From an uncultured Bacteroidota bacterium (GTDB lineage: Bacteria > Bacteroidota > Bacteroidia > B-17B0 > Aurantibacillaceae), in assembly GCA_903893815.1 (NCBI GenBank), contig CAITNS010000010.1:36738-100737 (forward strand): DNA of 64,000 nt, read 5' to 3'. The position numbers were made by a program, and so were the translations under genes. Positions 17,326-26,053 of this stretch are shown piece after piece. The notes below the pieces were generated by a model. It ran no database searches, was not told where the DNA came from, and was given only the letters and a program-made list of their open reading frames with translations. Position 1 is the first letter of the stretch, and each line of letters starts with the position of its first letter.

Positions 17326-18225
17326 ATGAAAGTAAATATGAATACCAAATTTTTAGTAATCCCATTAATTGCCATTTCTTTAGCATTTGTTTCTTGTGGA
17401 GGAAATTCAGAAGGCGCAAAAAGTAAAGAAAGCGCAAGTGTTTCAGATACTGTTTTAGTTTCAGACACTGTTTCTTTATCTACAGATGATAACGAAGTAT
17501 CTTATAATCTTCCTTCCGCTTTACAAATTGCTTATGTATTTAAAAAATCTGGAGCAGGATTTGTGCCATCATTACTAAATGATAAAGAAAGTACAAATAA
17601 GTATAATACAAATAATTATAAGCGCGCTGTTAACTTCGGTATTTATAGTGCTGATTTAGCTTATTGTTTATTTAATAAAAAGTATCAAGAATCAAAAGAG
17701 TATTTAAAAGCATGTAAAAACATGGGAGCCTCTTTAGGTTTAAATTCTGCGTTTGAAAGTGACAATATGGCTCAACGTTTCGATAAAAATATAGCTAACG
17801 AAGATTCAGTGATTAAAATCGTATCTAGCGTTCAATTAAAAACAGATGTGATGTTTGAACAAAATAAGCAAAAGCACGTTACCGTTATTGCTTTTACTGG
17901 CGCTTGGACAGAAAGCATGTATATTGCTTTAGAAGTTTACGCTAAGGATAAAAATAAAAAAGTATTAGGAAGTTTATTAGAGCAATTGTTACTATCTGAA
18001 ACTGTTGTTAAAGCTTTAAAAAGCCACCAAGCTTCAGAACCAGAAATGCCAACACTTATATCTGCTGTAGAAAACATTAATACTCAGTTTAATGCCATTA
18101 CTGACGTAAAATCTGCTATTGAAAAAGATGAAGAAATGGATTTTAATGCAATGTCGATTTCTGATAGGGAATTGAAAACAATCTCAGAGTCGGTTAAATC
18201 TTTAAGAACAAGTATGATAAACTAA
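17326..18225 (+). CDS. Putative lipoprotein, unknown function
   Basis: The 299-residue protein has a lipoprotein signal: hydrophobic core 'FLVIPLIAISLAFVSC', then GG after the Cys. An in-frame ATG at 17338 gives a shorter leader and is also plausible. The rest is largely helical and charged ('MDFNAMSISDRELKTISESVKSLRTS') with no recognisable catalytic motif. Fold and function are unknown. It follows the CtpA-type protease by 24 bases and precedes another small exported protein by 5 bases, forming a likely envelope gene group. Confidence 0.65.
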   Translation: MKVNMNTKFLVIPLIAISLAFVSCGGNSEGAKSKESASVSDTVLVSDTVSLSTDDNEVSYNLPSALQIAYVFKKSGAGFVPSLLNDKESTNKYNTNNYKRAVNFGIYSADLAYCLFNKKYQESKEYLKACKNMGASLGLNSAFESDNMAQRFDKNIANEDSVIKIVSSVQLKTDVMFEQNKQKHVTVIAFTGAWTESMYIALEVYAKDKNKKVLGSLLEQLLLSETVVKALKSHQASEPEMPTLISAVENINTQFNAITDVKSAIEKDEEMDFNAMSISDRELKTISESVKSLRTSMIN

Positions 18226-18230
18226 ATAGT

Positions 18231-18692
18231 ATGACAATGACAAAAATTATAAAACCTATAGTAAGTATCGTTATTGTATTTGTTTTAATGGCATTTCAAG
18301 GTGGCGACGTTTTATGTAACTCTAAAGAATTGAAAGAAAAAGCTAAAATGGCATTAGAGCCATATAAATATGATAGTTCGGAATTAACACGTATTTTGTA
18401 TAAAGCAAAAGAAACGGTAAAAGAGGTGGAAGTTCCTTTATTTATTGGTGAAAAATACCGTATAGTATTTGAATTGGAAGCGCTACCAAAACAAGTTGAG
18501 GTTCAAATCTACAACAAAGACAAAGACTCTAAAAATAGAAAATTATTATTTTCATCTAAAGATATGGGAGACAAAAAAGAGTTTCAGTTTGAAGTTTCAA
18601 AAGTACGTCACGTGTATGTAGATTATGCCATTCCTCAAACAGAGACTGGTTCATATAGCGGTTGCGCTGTATTTATGGTAGGATATAAATAA
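18231..18692 (+). CDS. Small exported protein, unknown function
   Basis: The 153-residue protein has an N-terminal hydrophobic segment (about 6-22, 'IIKPIVSIVIVFVLMAF'). The remainder has alternating strands such as 'YRIVFELEALPKQVEVQIYN' and 'FQFEVSKVRHVYVDYAIP', suggesting a beta-sandwich, and ends 'GCAVFMVGYK'. The start gives MTMTK; the second Met (codon 3) is an alternative. It lies 5 bases after the lipoprotein gene and is probably cotranslated. No family recognised. Confidence 0.6.
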   Translation: MTMTKIIKPIVSIVIVFVLMAFQGGDVLCNSKELKEKAKMALEPYKYDSSELTRILYKAKETVKEVEVPLFIGEKYRIVFELEALPKQVEVQIYNKDKDSKNRKLLFSSKDMGDKKEFQFEVSKVRHVYVDYAIPQTETGSYSGCAVFMVGYK

Positions 18693-18733
18693 TTGTCATA
18701 CTGAAAAGAGTGAAAGCCTATTTTTTTGTTCTT

Positions 18734-19120
18734 TTATTTTTTTGTTTCTACTTCAAATCCTTTTTTCTTCCAATCGTCAAATCCTTTTTCAAGATTGACT
18801 ACATGTGTAAATCCTTCTTTTTTCATTAAATCTGCACATTCACCACTACGACCGCCTCCGGCACAATAAATTAAATAGGTTTTTGTTTTGTCTAATTTTG
18901 AAATTACCATTTCAGCATCTTTCTTAAAATAATCAATTTGAGCAGCACCTTTAATAAATCCTTTGTTTTTCAATTCATCATCGGTGCGTAAATCAATTAA
19001 GTATGATTTCTTCTCATCAATTAATTTTTTGAAAGTAGCAGCATCCACATTTTCAATTTTAGTTTGCGAAAAACTAAGAACAGATACAAAAAGAGCTAAA
19101 GCGGTAATTATTTTTTTCAT
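18734..19120 (-). CDS. Exported rhodanese-like domain protein
   Basis: The 128-residue protein has a signal peptide ending 'LSFSQ' (about 19) and one rhodanese domain: 'YLIDLRTDDELKNKGFIKGA', then the active loop 'YCAGGGRSG' with Cys86, which can carry a persulfide. Single-domain exported rhodaneses may move sulfur or bind anions, but no substrate is known here. The gene at 19137 ends 16 bases upstream on the same strand, so the two may form an operon. Confidence 0.9.
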   Translation of the reverse strand: MKKIITALALFVSVLSFSQTKIENVDAATFKKLIDEKKSYLIDLRTDDELKNKGFIKGAAQIDYFKKDAEMVISKLDKTKTYLIYCAGGGRSGECADLMKKEGFTHVVNLEKGFDDWKKKGFEVETKK

Positions 19121-19136
19121 AGTAAAATTTTAATTT

Positions 19137-19550
19137 TTATTTAAAAGTAAGTAGCCAGTCAATTGCTTTATGTTTATCGTCAAACATTTTCATTTTCATA
19201 CTTTGATGGTGAGTGAATTTTATTATAAAATTGATAATCAAGCGATGTGCTAATGATTTCACAATGACTGCCATTGCTTTTGTCATTTCATTTGATTCGG
19301 GCTTTGCACTAAATTCCCTAGCTTCTTTTGAAATGGAAGTGTCATTTCCTGTTTCAACCAAAACAAGATGTTTGTTGATATGATTGTATTTGGACTTTAA
19401 AAAATGATACTGGTTTTGAGCATCTTCTATTTCAATAGTAACATTATCTTTTAGTTTAATGAATACAATTCCATTATCCCAAAATTCAACTTTAGAAGTT
19501 CGATCATCCGCTGAATCTACTAAATTATATTTTACAGAATCTAATGTCAA
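19137..19550 (-). CDS. STAS/SpoIIAA-like small protein
   Basis: The 137-residue soluble protein has a predicted beta-alpha pattern: 'KVEFWDNGIVFIKLKDNVTIEIEDAQNQYHFLKS', then 'KHLVLVETGND', and a C-terminal 'MKMFDDKHKAIDWLLTF' helix. This resembles the SpoIIAA/STAS-like group (DUF7793-type) frequent in Bacteroidota, but the assignment rests on overall pattern rather than a catalytic motif. Function unknown. It lies 15 bases downstream of the RsmB-family gene and 16 bases upstream of the rhodanese gene on the same strand. Confidence 0.6.
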   Translation of the reverse strand: MTLDSVKYNLVDSADDRTSKVEFWDNGIVFIKLKDNVTIEIEDAQNQYHFLKSKYNHINKHLVLVETGNDTSISKEAREFSAKPESNEMTKAMAVIVKSLAHRLIINFIIKFTHHQSMKMKMFDDKHKAIDWLLTFK

Positions 19551-19565
19551 GATAAGTAAATTTAA

Positions 19566-20777
19566 TTATTTTTTTCGTTTTATCAAAGCCATATAAAAGC
19601 CATCAAAACCCTGGCTTGGTAGTATAGTTTGATCTTTAATCAACTCAAAATTTGAATTATTTGCTAAAAATTCATCCACCTGTTTTCTGTTTTCGCTAGG
19701 TAATACGCTGCAAGTAGAATATACTAATTGTCCGCCCACTTTTGTCATGATAGAATATTCGCTCAATATTTTTTGTTGAATAGCTTTTGTTCTATCAATA
19801 AATTCTAAGTTTAATTTCCATTTAGCATCTGGGTTACGTTTAATAACACCGCTACCACTACAAGGTACATCTAATAATAATCTATCAGCCGTATTTTCTA
19901 AACGTTTAATAGTTTTGGTACCCTCAATTAGGCGGGGTTCCACATTACTTGCTGTTGCGCGGCGAGCACGTTTTTTTAATTCATCTAATTTCCATTGTGT
20001 AATGTCCATCGAAATAATACGACCTTTATTTTGCATTAAAGCGGCAATGTGTAAGGTTTTTCCGCCACCGCCAGCGCAAGCATCAATCACACGCATACCA
20101 GGCTCAACACCTAAAAATTCTGAAATATGTTGTGAGCCGGCATCTTGTAATTCAAATAAACCTAATTTGAATAAGGGGTTTTGAAATAAATTTTGACGAT
20201 GCGATAACAATAATGCATCCGTATATCCATCTAAAAAATCAACTTCAATTTCTTGTTCCGCTAAATGTTGTTTTAAAATTTCTTTTTTAGTTTTTAAAGT
20301 ATTTACTCGTAAAACAACTTCTGCTTGTTTGTTTAAAGCTTTTGCTTCATTTTCCCAAACGTCTTTTCCTAATTCACTTTCACATAAATCCCATAACCAA
20401 TCTGGATATGATTGTAGAATTTTTTGGTCTTTAATGGCTTTGTATTTATCTATTATTGTTTTTTCGTTGAGGTTTTTAAAATCACGTTCATCAGGCATTG
20501 GCAAATGTCTGATAATAAAATAAACACCCAATATTTCCCAAAAACCAGTTTCGCTTCCTGCTAAATGGCTTAATAAACGGTAATTGCGTACAATATCATA
20601 CGTGGTTTCAGCAATAAAACGTCTGTCTCTGCCACCAAATTTCGGATTCTCTTTTAAGGTTTTTTCAATGACTTTATCTGCGTATTTATTATCAGTAAAT
20701 ATGGTGGTTAACGCATTAACAACAGCTTGTAATAAAATACGATGTGGTTTGGCTTGTTTTAGTATTTTCTTGCCCAT
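19566..20777 (-). CDS. RsmB/NOP family RNA m5C methyltransferase
   Basis: The 403-residue cytoplasmic SAM-dependent enzyme is expected to methylate cytosine C5 in rRNA or tRNA. An N-terminal NusB-like helical region (1-120) precedes the Rossmann domain with 'VIDACAGGGGKTLHIA' (SAM binding, 231-246), 'SMDIT', motif IV 'DVPCSGSGV' (Cys306) and motif VI 'YSTCSVLPSENRKQV' (catalytic Cys356). Both cysteines needed for the thioether mechanism are present. The target base cannot be told from sequence, so no rsm gene name is given. It heads a three-gene minus-strand group. Confidence 0.93.
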   Translation of the reverse strand: MGKKILKQAKPHRILLQAVVNALTTIFTDNKYADKVIEKTLKENPKFGGRDRRFIAETTYDIVRNYRLLSHLAGSETGFWEILGVYFIIRHLPMPDERDFKNLNEKTIIDKYKAIKDQKILQSYPDWLWDLCESELGKDVWENEAKALNKQAEVVLRVNTLKTKKEILKQHLAEQEIEVDFLDGYTDALLLSHRQNLFQNPLFKLGLFELQDAGSQHISEFLGVEPGMRVIDACAGGGGKTLHIAALMQNKGRIISMDITQWKLDELKKRARRATASNVEPRLIEGTKTIKRLENTADRLLLDVPCSGSGVIKRNPDAKWKLNLEFIDRTKAIQQKILSEYSIMTKVGGQLVYSTCSVLPSENRKQVDEFLANNSNFELIKDQTILPSQGFDGFYMALIKRKK

Positions 20778-20963
20778 GAATCCTTAAAATTTAAGCCTCT
20801 AAGTTACTTTATTTTTTTTATATGTATAAGTTATTGTTTGTAGTCGCCATAACTAGTGCCGCGCTACTCGGTATGGAATAATCCTCGTAAAAGTTACTCG
20901 TGTTTGTTCTTTTTGAATGATGATTATTTATTATATTTACCTATTACCAATCTTACAGAAACT

Positions 20964-22247
20964 ATGACTAAATTTTTTCTTTCGTTTATATTTCTTTCTA
21001 GCTTTTTAGTGGCTCAAAATAAAAAACGCATTTTATTAAAAAATGCCATAGCTCATATTGGCAATGGTCAGGTGCTTGACAATAGCTATGTATCCATTAA
21101 AGATGGGAAGATTGATATGGTTGCTGATGCAAGAGTCACTAAAATTGATCCATCCCAATTTGATACAACGATAGATTTATCTGGCAAACATATTTACCCA
21201 GGTTTAATTGCACCAAATTGTATTTTAGGGTTACAAGAGGCAGAGGCAGTTCGTCAAACGAGTGATTATTATGAGGTTGGAGAGTTTAACCCACATGTGA
21301 GGAGCTTAATTGCCTACAATGCTGAGAGCAAAATTTTGGAAACAGTAAAAGCAAATGGTGTATTATACACACAATCAACTCCAAGAGGAGGAAGAATTGC
21401 TGGTACATCTTCTATTTTAGCAACGGATGGTTGGAATTGGGAAGACGCAGTCATTAAAACAGATGACGGAGTGCATGTTAACTTTCCAAACACCATTCAA
21501 AAACATGGTTGGTGGGCAGAACCAGAACCAAGCGACAAAAACCCAAAATATACAGAGCAAGTAAATGAATTGACTACTTTTTTTAATAATGCTTTGGCGT
21601 ACTACAATACAAAAAATGCGACTGATAAAAATTTACGTTTTGAAGCGATGAAAGGTATTTTTGATGGCACTAAAAATTTATATATCCGTGCCGATTATGT
21701 AAAAGATATTATTGGCGCCATTAATTTTTCTAAAAAATTCAACATAAAAAAAATAGTGATTGTTGGCGGAAAAGACAGCCACAAAATTACTAAGCTATTA
21801 AAAGAAAATAATGTGGCAGTGATGTTAAATCGTTTACATGATTTGCCAGATTTACCAGAAGCAGAAACAGATTTGATTTTTAAACTACCTTATTTATTAC
21901 AAAAAGACTCCGTGTTATTTTGTTTGCAAAATCAAGGAGACATGGAAGCTATGAATGCGCGTAATTTAGCATTTTTAGCAGGGACGGCTGCTGCTTATGG
22001 CTTAACAAAAGAACAAGCCTTGCAAAGTGTGACCTTAAGTTCAGCTAAAATATTAGGCATTGATAATTTAGTGGGAAGCATTGAAACTGGCAAACTGGCT
22101 TCTTTAGTTGTTTCGGAAGGCGATATTTTGGATATGAAAACCAATAAAATTATTCTGGCATACGTTAATGGAAGAAGTATTAAACTTTCTAATTTTCAAA
22201 ACGACTTAAATAAAAAGTATTCGGATAAATTGGGAATTAAGGAATAG
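20964..22247 (+). CDS. Exported amidohydrolase-family protein lacking the HxH motif
   Basis: The start is placed at the ATG at 20964, which opens a signal peptide (MTKFFLSFIFLSSFLVAQ); the frame is open 36 codons further but that stretch has no leader character. The 427-residue product has the amidohydrolase N-terminal beta cap ('NAIAHIGNGQVLDNSYVSIKDGKI'), then 'GKHIYPGLIAPNCILGLQE', where most relatives have HxH directly after 'PGLI'. 'LSSAKILGIDNLVGSIETGKLASLVV' is the usual C-terminal signature. Without HxH the ordinary binuclear metal site cannot form. The same substitution occurs in a Bacteroidota subgroup of imidazolonepropionase-like proteins. The reaction is unknown. Confidence 0.82.
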   Translation: MTKFFLSFIFLSSFLVAQNKKRILLKNAIAHIGNGQVLDNSYVSIKDGKIDMVADARVTKIDPSQFDTTIDLSGKHIYPGLIAPNCILGLQEAEAVRQTSDYYEVGEFNPHVRSLIAYNAESKILETVKANGVLYTQSTPRGGRIAGTSSILATDGWNWEDAVIKTDDGVHVNFPNTIQKHGWWAEPEPSDKNPKYTEQVNELTTFFNNALAYYNTKNATDKNLRFEAMKGIFDGTKNLYIRADYVKDIIGAINFSKKFNIKKIVIVGGKDSHKITKLLKENNVAVMLNRLHDLPDLPEAETDLIFKLPYLLQKDSVLFCLQNQGDMEAMNARNLAFLAGTAAAYGLTKEQALQSVTLSSAKILGIDNLVGSIETGKLASLVVSEGDILDMKTNKIILAYVNGRSIKLSNFQNDLNKKYSDKLGIKE

Positions 22248-22272
22248 CACATATGCTATTGTTTTAATATAT

Positions 22273-22860
22273 TTAGTTTTTAGAAATATTATTTGAGAGA
22301 TGTAAAAAAGTCATTTCCTTTAAAAAGTTAAGCTCATTCTCGCTAATTTCTAATCCTTCTATTTTACCTAAATCGTCCCAAAGTCTTACTTGAATATGAT
22401 CTTTAAAATAGTTGTCACACTCAAATTTTCTAGCTTCAATTTTTGTCATTATACCTCCTTGAAATTCTAACGTTTCCCTACTTGCCTCTGATAGCCCTTC
22501 CAAATATCCTGGTTTTGAAAAGGTTAAATACCTTTTAGCATTAACGTGTCCTGCAACCAATTGAGTAATTTTATCAGAGAAACCTAGTTTTGCTAAAAAT
22601 TCTCCACCAAAATAATCATGCTTTTCTAATCCCCATTTACCCATTTTTTCCATAGTATTTTCTGACTCTAATAAGTGCCCAATATCATGAAAAAAAGCAG
22701 CAAGTATCAGTTCATCGTCCGCCCCATCTTTTTTTGCAATTTGAGCACATTGTAACATGTGTTGCAACTGTGTTACATTTTCACCATAAGATTCATTTCC
22801 ATAAGATTCATATAATTTGAAAATGCTGTCTACTTTATTTTTTATTTCTTCTGTGATCAT
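22273..22860 (-). CDS. PhnZ-like HD-domain phosphonate oxygenase
   Basis: The 195-residue protein matches the HD family found in phosphonate operons (TIGR03276) and PhnZ, a mixed-valent di-iron oxygenase that cleaves 1-hydroxy-2-aminoethylphosphonate to glycine and phosphate. Ligand residues are in register: His34, His58-Asp59 (in 'FFHDIGHLLE'), His62, His81, His105 and Asp162 ('RLWDDLGK'). 'GHVNAKRYL' and 'ASRETLEFQGG' are family motifs. A Tyr-x-Glu (Tyr25, Glu27) sits where PhnZ has Tyr-x-x-Glu, so the substrate may differ. No PhnY-type hydroxylase is visible nearby. It is transcribed away from the rest of the phosphonate genes and separated from them by a plus-strand T9SS gene. Confidence 0.85.
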   Translation of the reverse strand: MITEEIKNKVDSIFKLYESYGNESYGENVTQLQHMLQCAQIAKKDGADDELILAAFFHDIGHLLESENTMEKMGKWGLEKHDYFGGEFLAKLGFSDKITQLVAGHVNAKRYLTFSKPGYLEGLSEASRETLEFQGGIMTKIEARKFECDNYFKDHIQVRLWDDLGKIEGLEISENELNFLKEMTFLHLSNNISKN

Positions 22861-23218
22861 ATTATTTTTATAAAAAGCTAAATATAATAAAATTATATTC
22901 CTGAGGTATTTTGTATTATTGGCTTATGCCTGAGGATTATTTTATCGAAATATTTTTTTAGCAGTTTATTAGAATTTAATACACTAAATAAATATTACGT
23001 TTTAGTTATTAATTTACGTTAATCTAAAATCCTCCAAATGTGCTTTATAAGTAAATTTTTTCGCCAATTATTTCTACTGTAATTAACAATTAATTTAATT
23101 TAAACGATATTTTGTTAACTTTCATAACATTTACTATTAGTAACATTATAGCATTAAAGTTTTATTAATATTCAACTTTGGCTTTGTTTGTTTCCATTTA
23201 TGACACTAACTTTAGTGT
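22861..23218. other. 358-bp AT-rich divergent intergenic region
   Basis: It lies between the divergent PhnZ-like gene and the LamG/T9SS gene. It is very AT-rich, with no tRNA-like or long hairpin structure, no open frame of note and no clear TAnnTTTG box. It must hold the promoters for both neighbours. Confidence 0.5.
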
Positions 23219-24946
23219 ATGAAAACGAAAATATTATTTTTTATTAGCACACTATTTTGCTGTATAATATATACTTTTTGTTATTCACAAAATTTGATAG
23301 TAAACCCAAGTTTTGAGTTGGCAACACCAGCTTATTCAACAGCAATTGTTCCTGCATCATGGCCAAGTTTAAGAGGGCTTTGGAAATTTGATAATACAGC
23401 AAGTCCCTTAGTGGCAACTGTTGGAACTAATTTAACATTGGCTGGCACGCATACTACTATTGCTGGTTATTCAGGTACAGATAACGCGGTAAGAATTGGA
23501 CCTGGAAGTAATTATTCTGTATTACATGGGATGCCTGGTAATGGAGGAAGCGCAACATTGGTCAATCAATATACCATATTAGTAGATTTTAGAGTTGCAT
23601 CTCTTGGAAGTTGGAAAACATTTTATCAAACCAACAATACAAATTCAAACGATGCTGATTTATGGGTTAGAGATAGTGATGGCATGATTGGAGTTGGTGC
23701 TGCAGGTTATAGCATAGAGGGAGCTATTCCGAATGTTTGGCACAGAATGATTTTATCAGTAAATAATGGTTCATTTTTTAAGATTTATTTAGATGGGAGA
23801 GTGATTTTAAATGGAACAATACAAGCTGTTAATGGTCGTTTTTCACTCGACCCAAGAACTTACTTTATGTCTGATGATAATGGTGAAGATGGATTAATAG
23901 ATGTTTCTACTATTGCTTTATTTAACAGCGCTTTAACCCAAACAGAAGTTGAAAGTTTAGGAAGATGGACATGCAATAATTGGATAGGAATGGGCAATTA
24001 TCAGCAACGAGTAAGAAATGGCGGTTATCCCTCTGCCTTTGCGGGTACATATTATCTATATGCAGGCTCTGAAACTAATTCAGATGCTTACCAAGATGTA
24101 AATGTGAGTGGCGATGCAGTAGCCATAGATGCTGGATTAGGAACCTATGCTTTTTCTGGAAGGATTCAAACCTATAACCAAAACCCTCAAGATCAAGGAC
24201 AAATTATTGTAGAATATAGGAATTCATTAGGAACTGTTTTATCATCATATAACACGGGTTTACAAACTACAGCATCTGCATGGATAAATTTTTCGGATAC
24301 ACGAACAGCTCCAGGATTAACTAGAACTATAAGAATTAGATTAATATCAAAAAAAAATAATGGTACTTCAAATGATGCGTATTATGATGATTTTTCATTA
24401 ACTAAATTATTTATTTTAAGTATAAACGATATTGATTTAAAAGATTTAATAGTTGATAACAGCGAATGCAAATTAAATTGGGTATATAGTGGAAGTGAGT
24501 CTTTAGAGAATTTTGAAATTGAACGGAGTCAAGATTTTGTTAGTTGGGAAAGTATACGTTCAATTAAGTTTGCTTCTGATGAAAAAAAATATAGTGACAC
24601 AGATTTTTTAACTACAGGCAACACCTATTATTATCGCATCAAAGGAAATACAATCAATCAAAAAACACTGTATTCAAAAATAAAATCAATAAACGGCAAC
24701 AATGTGTCAGATTTTTATTTGCATCTTGCTTTTGAAAATCCCATTAATGTTAACGAAGAATTTAATATAGTTGCTAATCAATTGAATTGTGATTTACTAA
24801 TTTATGATTTAGGAGGAAAAGTAATTTATGAAAGTAAATCGAATCCCACGAATAATTTTACGTATCAATTTAATTCGCAAGGAATATATATTTTAAAGGT
24901 AATACATCAAAATAAAATAATTACTAAAAAAGTAATAGTTAGATAA
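23219..24946 (+). CDS. LamG-domain protein with T9SS sorting tail
   Basis: The 575-residue exported protein has a signal region (1-25), then a concanavalin/LamG-like domain (about 48-250) with 'RGLWKFDN', 'YTILVDFRV', 'IGVGAAGYS', 'FKIYLDGRVI', 'GRFSLDPRTYF' and 'DNGEDGLIDVS'. A second jelly-roll ('AYQDVNVSG', 'YYDDFSLTKL') and a fibronectin-like segment follow. The C-terminal 'LIYDLGGKVIYES' ... 'IITKKVIVR' is a type A T9SS tail. It probably binds glycans or lipids at the surface. It is the only plus-strand gene inside the phosphonate block, and its last 8 bases overlap the end of the convergent FAD oxidoreductase gene. Confidence 0.78.
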   Translation: MKTKILFFISTLFCCIIYTFCYSQNLIVNPSFELATPAYSTAIVPASWPSLRGLWKFDNTASPLVATVGTNLTLAGTHTTIAGYSGTDNAVRIGPGSNYSVLHGMPGNGGSATLVNQYTILVDFRVASLGSWKTFYQTNNTNSNDADLWVRDSDGMIGVGAAGYSIEGAIPNVWHRMILSVNNGSFFKIYLDGRVILNGTIQAVNGRFSLDPRTYFMSDDNGEDGLIDVSTIALFNSALTQTEVESLGRWTCNNWIGMGNYQQRVRNGGYPSAFAGTYYLYAGSETNSDAYQDVNVSGDAVAIDAGLGTYAFSGRIQTYNQNPQDQGQIIVEYRNSLGTVLSSYNTGLQTTASAWINFSDTRTAPGLTRTIRIRLISKKNNGTSNDAYYDDFSLTKLFILSINDIDLKDLIVDNSECKLNWVYSGSESLENFEIERSQDFVSWESIRSIKFASDEKKYSDTDFLTTGNTYYYRIKGNTINQKTLYSKIKSINGNNVSDFYLHLAFENPINVNEEFNIVANQLNCDLLIYDLGGKVIYESKSNPTNNFTYQFNSQGIYILKVIHQNKIITKKVIVR

Positions 24947-26048
24947 AGCTACTTATTGCTTTTTTAGCTAAACCAAAGCTTAATGTCATTCCTGCGCCAG
25001 CCATGGCATTTACAATTAGCACGTTTTTTTTAGGATCTTCGATAATAAATTTTTTATTAGATGATTTAGCATAAACACCGTGCCATCTTTCTTTAATGTT
25101 TATGTCTGTAGTTGGCAAAATTCTTTTTAAACCTGATATAATTAAATGATCAATTTCTTCTTTATTAAAAGGGTTTACTGACTCATCATATTCATGGGAG
25201 TCGCCAATGAGTAATTCATTATAATTATTTTGAGCCACTAGTAAATTAATCCCATAGTATAAATACTGTGGTTGTTCTTTTTTTATTCTTGTTCTAATTA
25301 CCTCTAATGTTTTACATTTACTAAAAGAAGCATAATGAATAAATGATGTTGCCGTATACAAGGCAGGAGTAATTACTGTATTAGAAGCTTCCGTTTTGAG
25401 CATTTGTAATTTGCATTTGGTAATCTTTGCATTTTTGTAGACTTCAGGAAACAATAATTCAAAATCAGCACCAGTGCTAATGATTAATTTAGCCGCTTTA
25501 ATACTACTTTTGTTTGTATAAATAGTTGGTAATTTTTCGCTGATAACGGTGGTGTCAAATAGAAAGTCTACTTTATATTTTTTTGTCAACCATTCAGCAA
25601 TGGCAGGAATGCTTTCTCTGCTATAAAGCGTGATTTCATTCTCGCTATATAAAGCTCCTTTTAAATTTTTTGAATTCACATAAGGATATTTTTTTAAAAC
25701 ATCTTTGTGATTTAGAATATGGTGATTTTTGTTGGTATATAATTTGCTATATTCATTAATGAGTTCCATTTCATCATCATTATAAGCAAGCCCTAATGAC
25801 CCCCCATTTTTGTTCCAAGTTTTTGTGTCTTCAAAAAATTCGGTCCAAATTTTTTTGGAATCAGCTACTAATCCTTTGTATTTTTCTTCTTGTCCAATTT
25901 CCCAAAATAAACCAAAGTTCCTGACGGACGCTCCTTGGCACGTATGGTTTTTTTCAACGACAATTACTTTTAATCCCTTTTTTGCTGCCCAGTAAGCATG
26001 AGCCATGCCAACAATTCCTGCACCAACAATACAAATATCGTATTTCAT
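24939..26048 (-). CDS. FAD-dependent aminophosphonate oxidoreductase (TIGR03364-like)
   Basis: The 369-residue flavoprotein of the DAO family has an N-terminal Rossmann motif 'ICIVGAGIVGMAHAYWAA', 'VVEKN', the family hallmark 'GASVRNFGLFW', and C-terminal 'WHGVYAKSS' plus 'NAMAGAGMTLSFGLA'. TIGR03364 members sit beside phosphonatase-like HAD enzymes and are proposed to oxidatively deaminate AEP or a substituted form such as N-methyl-AEP. The gene is 5 bases after phnW, which follows the phosphonatase by 3 bases, so the three form a tight operon. The substrate is inferred from context. Confidence 0.85.
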   Translation of the reverse strand: MKYDICIVGAGIVGMAHAYWAAKKGLKVIVVEKNHTCQGASVRNFGLFWEIGQEEKYKGLVADSKKIWTEFFEDTKTWNKNGGSLGLAYNDDEMELINEYSKLYTNKNHHILNHKDVLKKYPYVNSKNLKGALYSENEITLYSRESIPAIAEWLTKKYKVDFLFDTTVISEKLPTIYTNKSSIKAAKLIISTGADFELLFPEVYKNAKITKCKLQMLKTEASNTVITPALYTATSFIHYASFSKCKTLEVIRTRIKKEQPQYLYYGINLLVAQNNYNELLIGDSHEYDESVNPFNKEEIDHLIISGLKRILPTTDINIKERWHGVYAKSSNKKFIIEDPKKNVLIVNAMAGAGMTLSFGLAKKAISSFI

Positions 26049-26053
26049 AACGT

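Noticed and set aside
20856..20963. Upstream extension of the amidohydrolase frame
   Set aside because: These 36 codons lack family similarity and would bury the signal peptide that starts at 20964.
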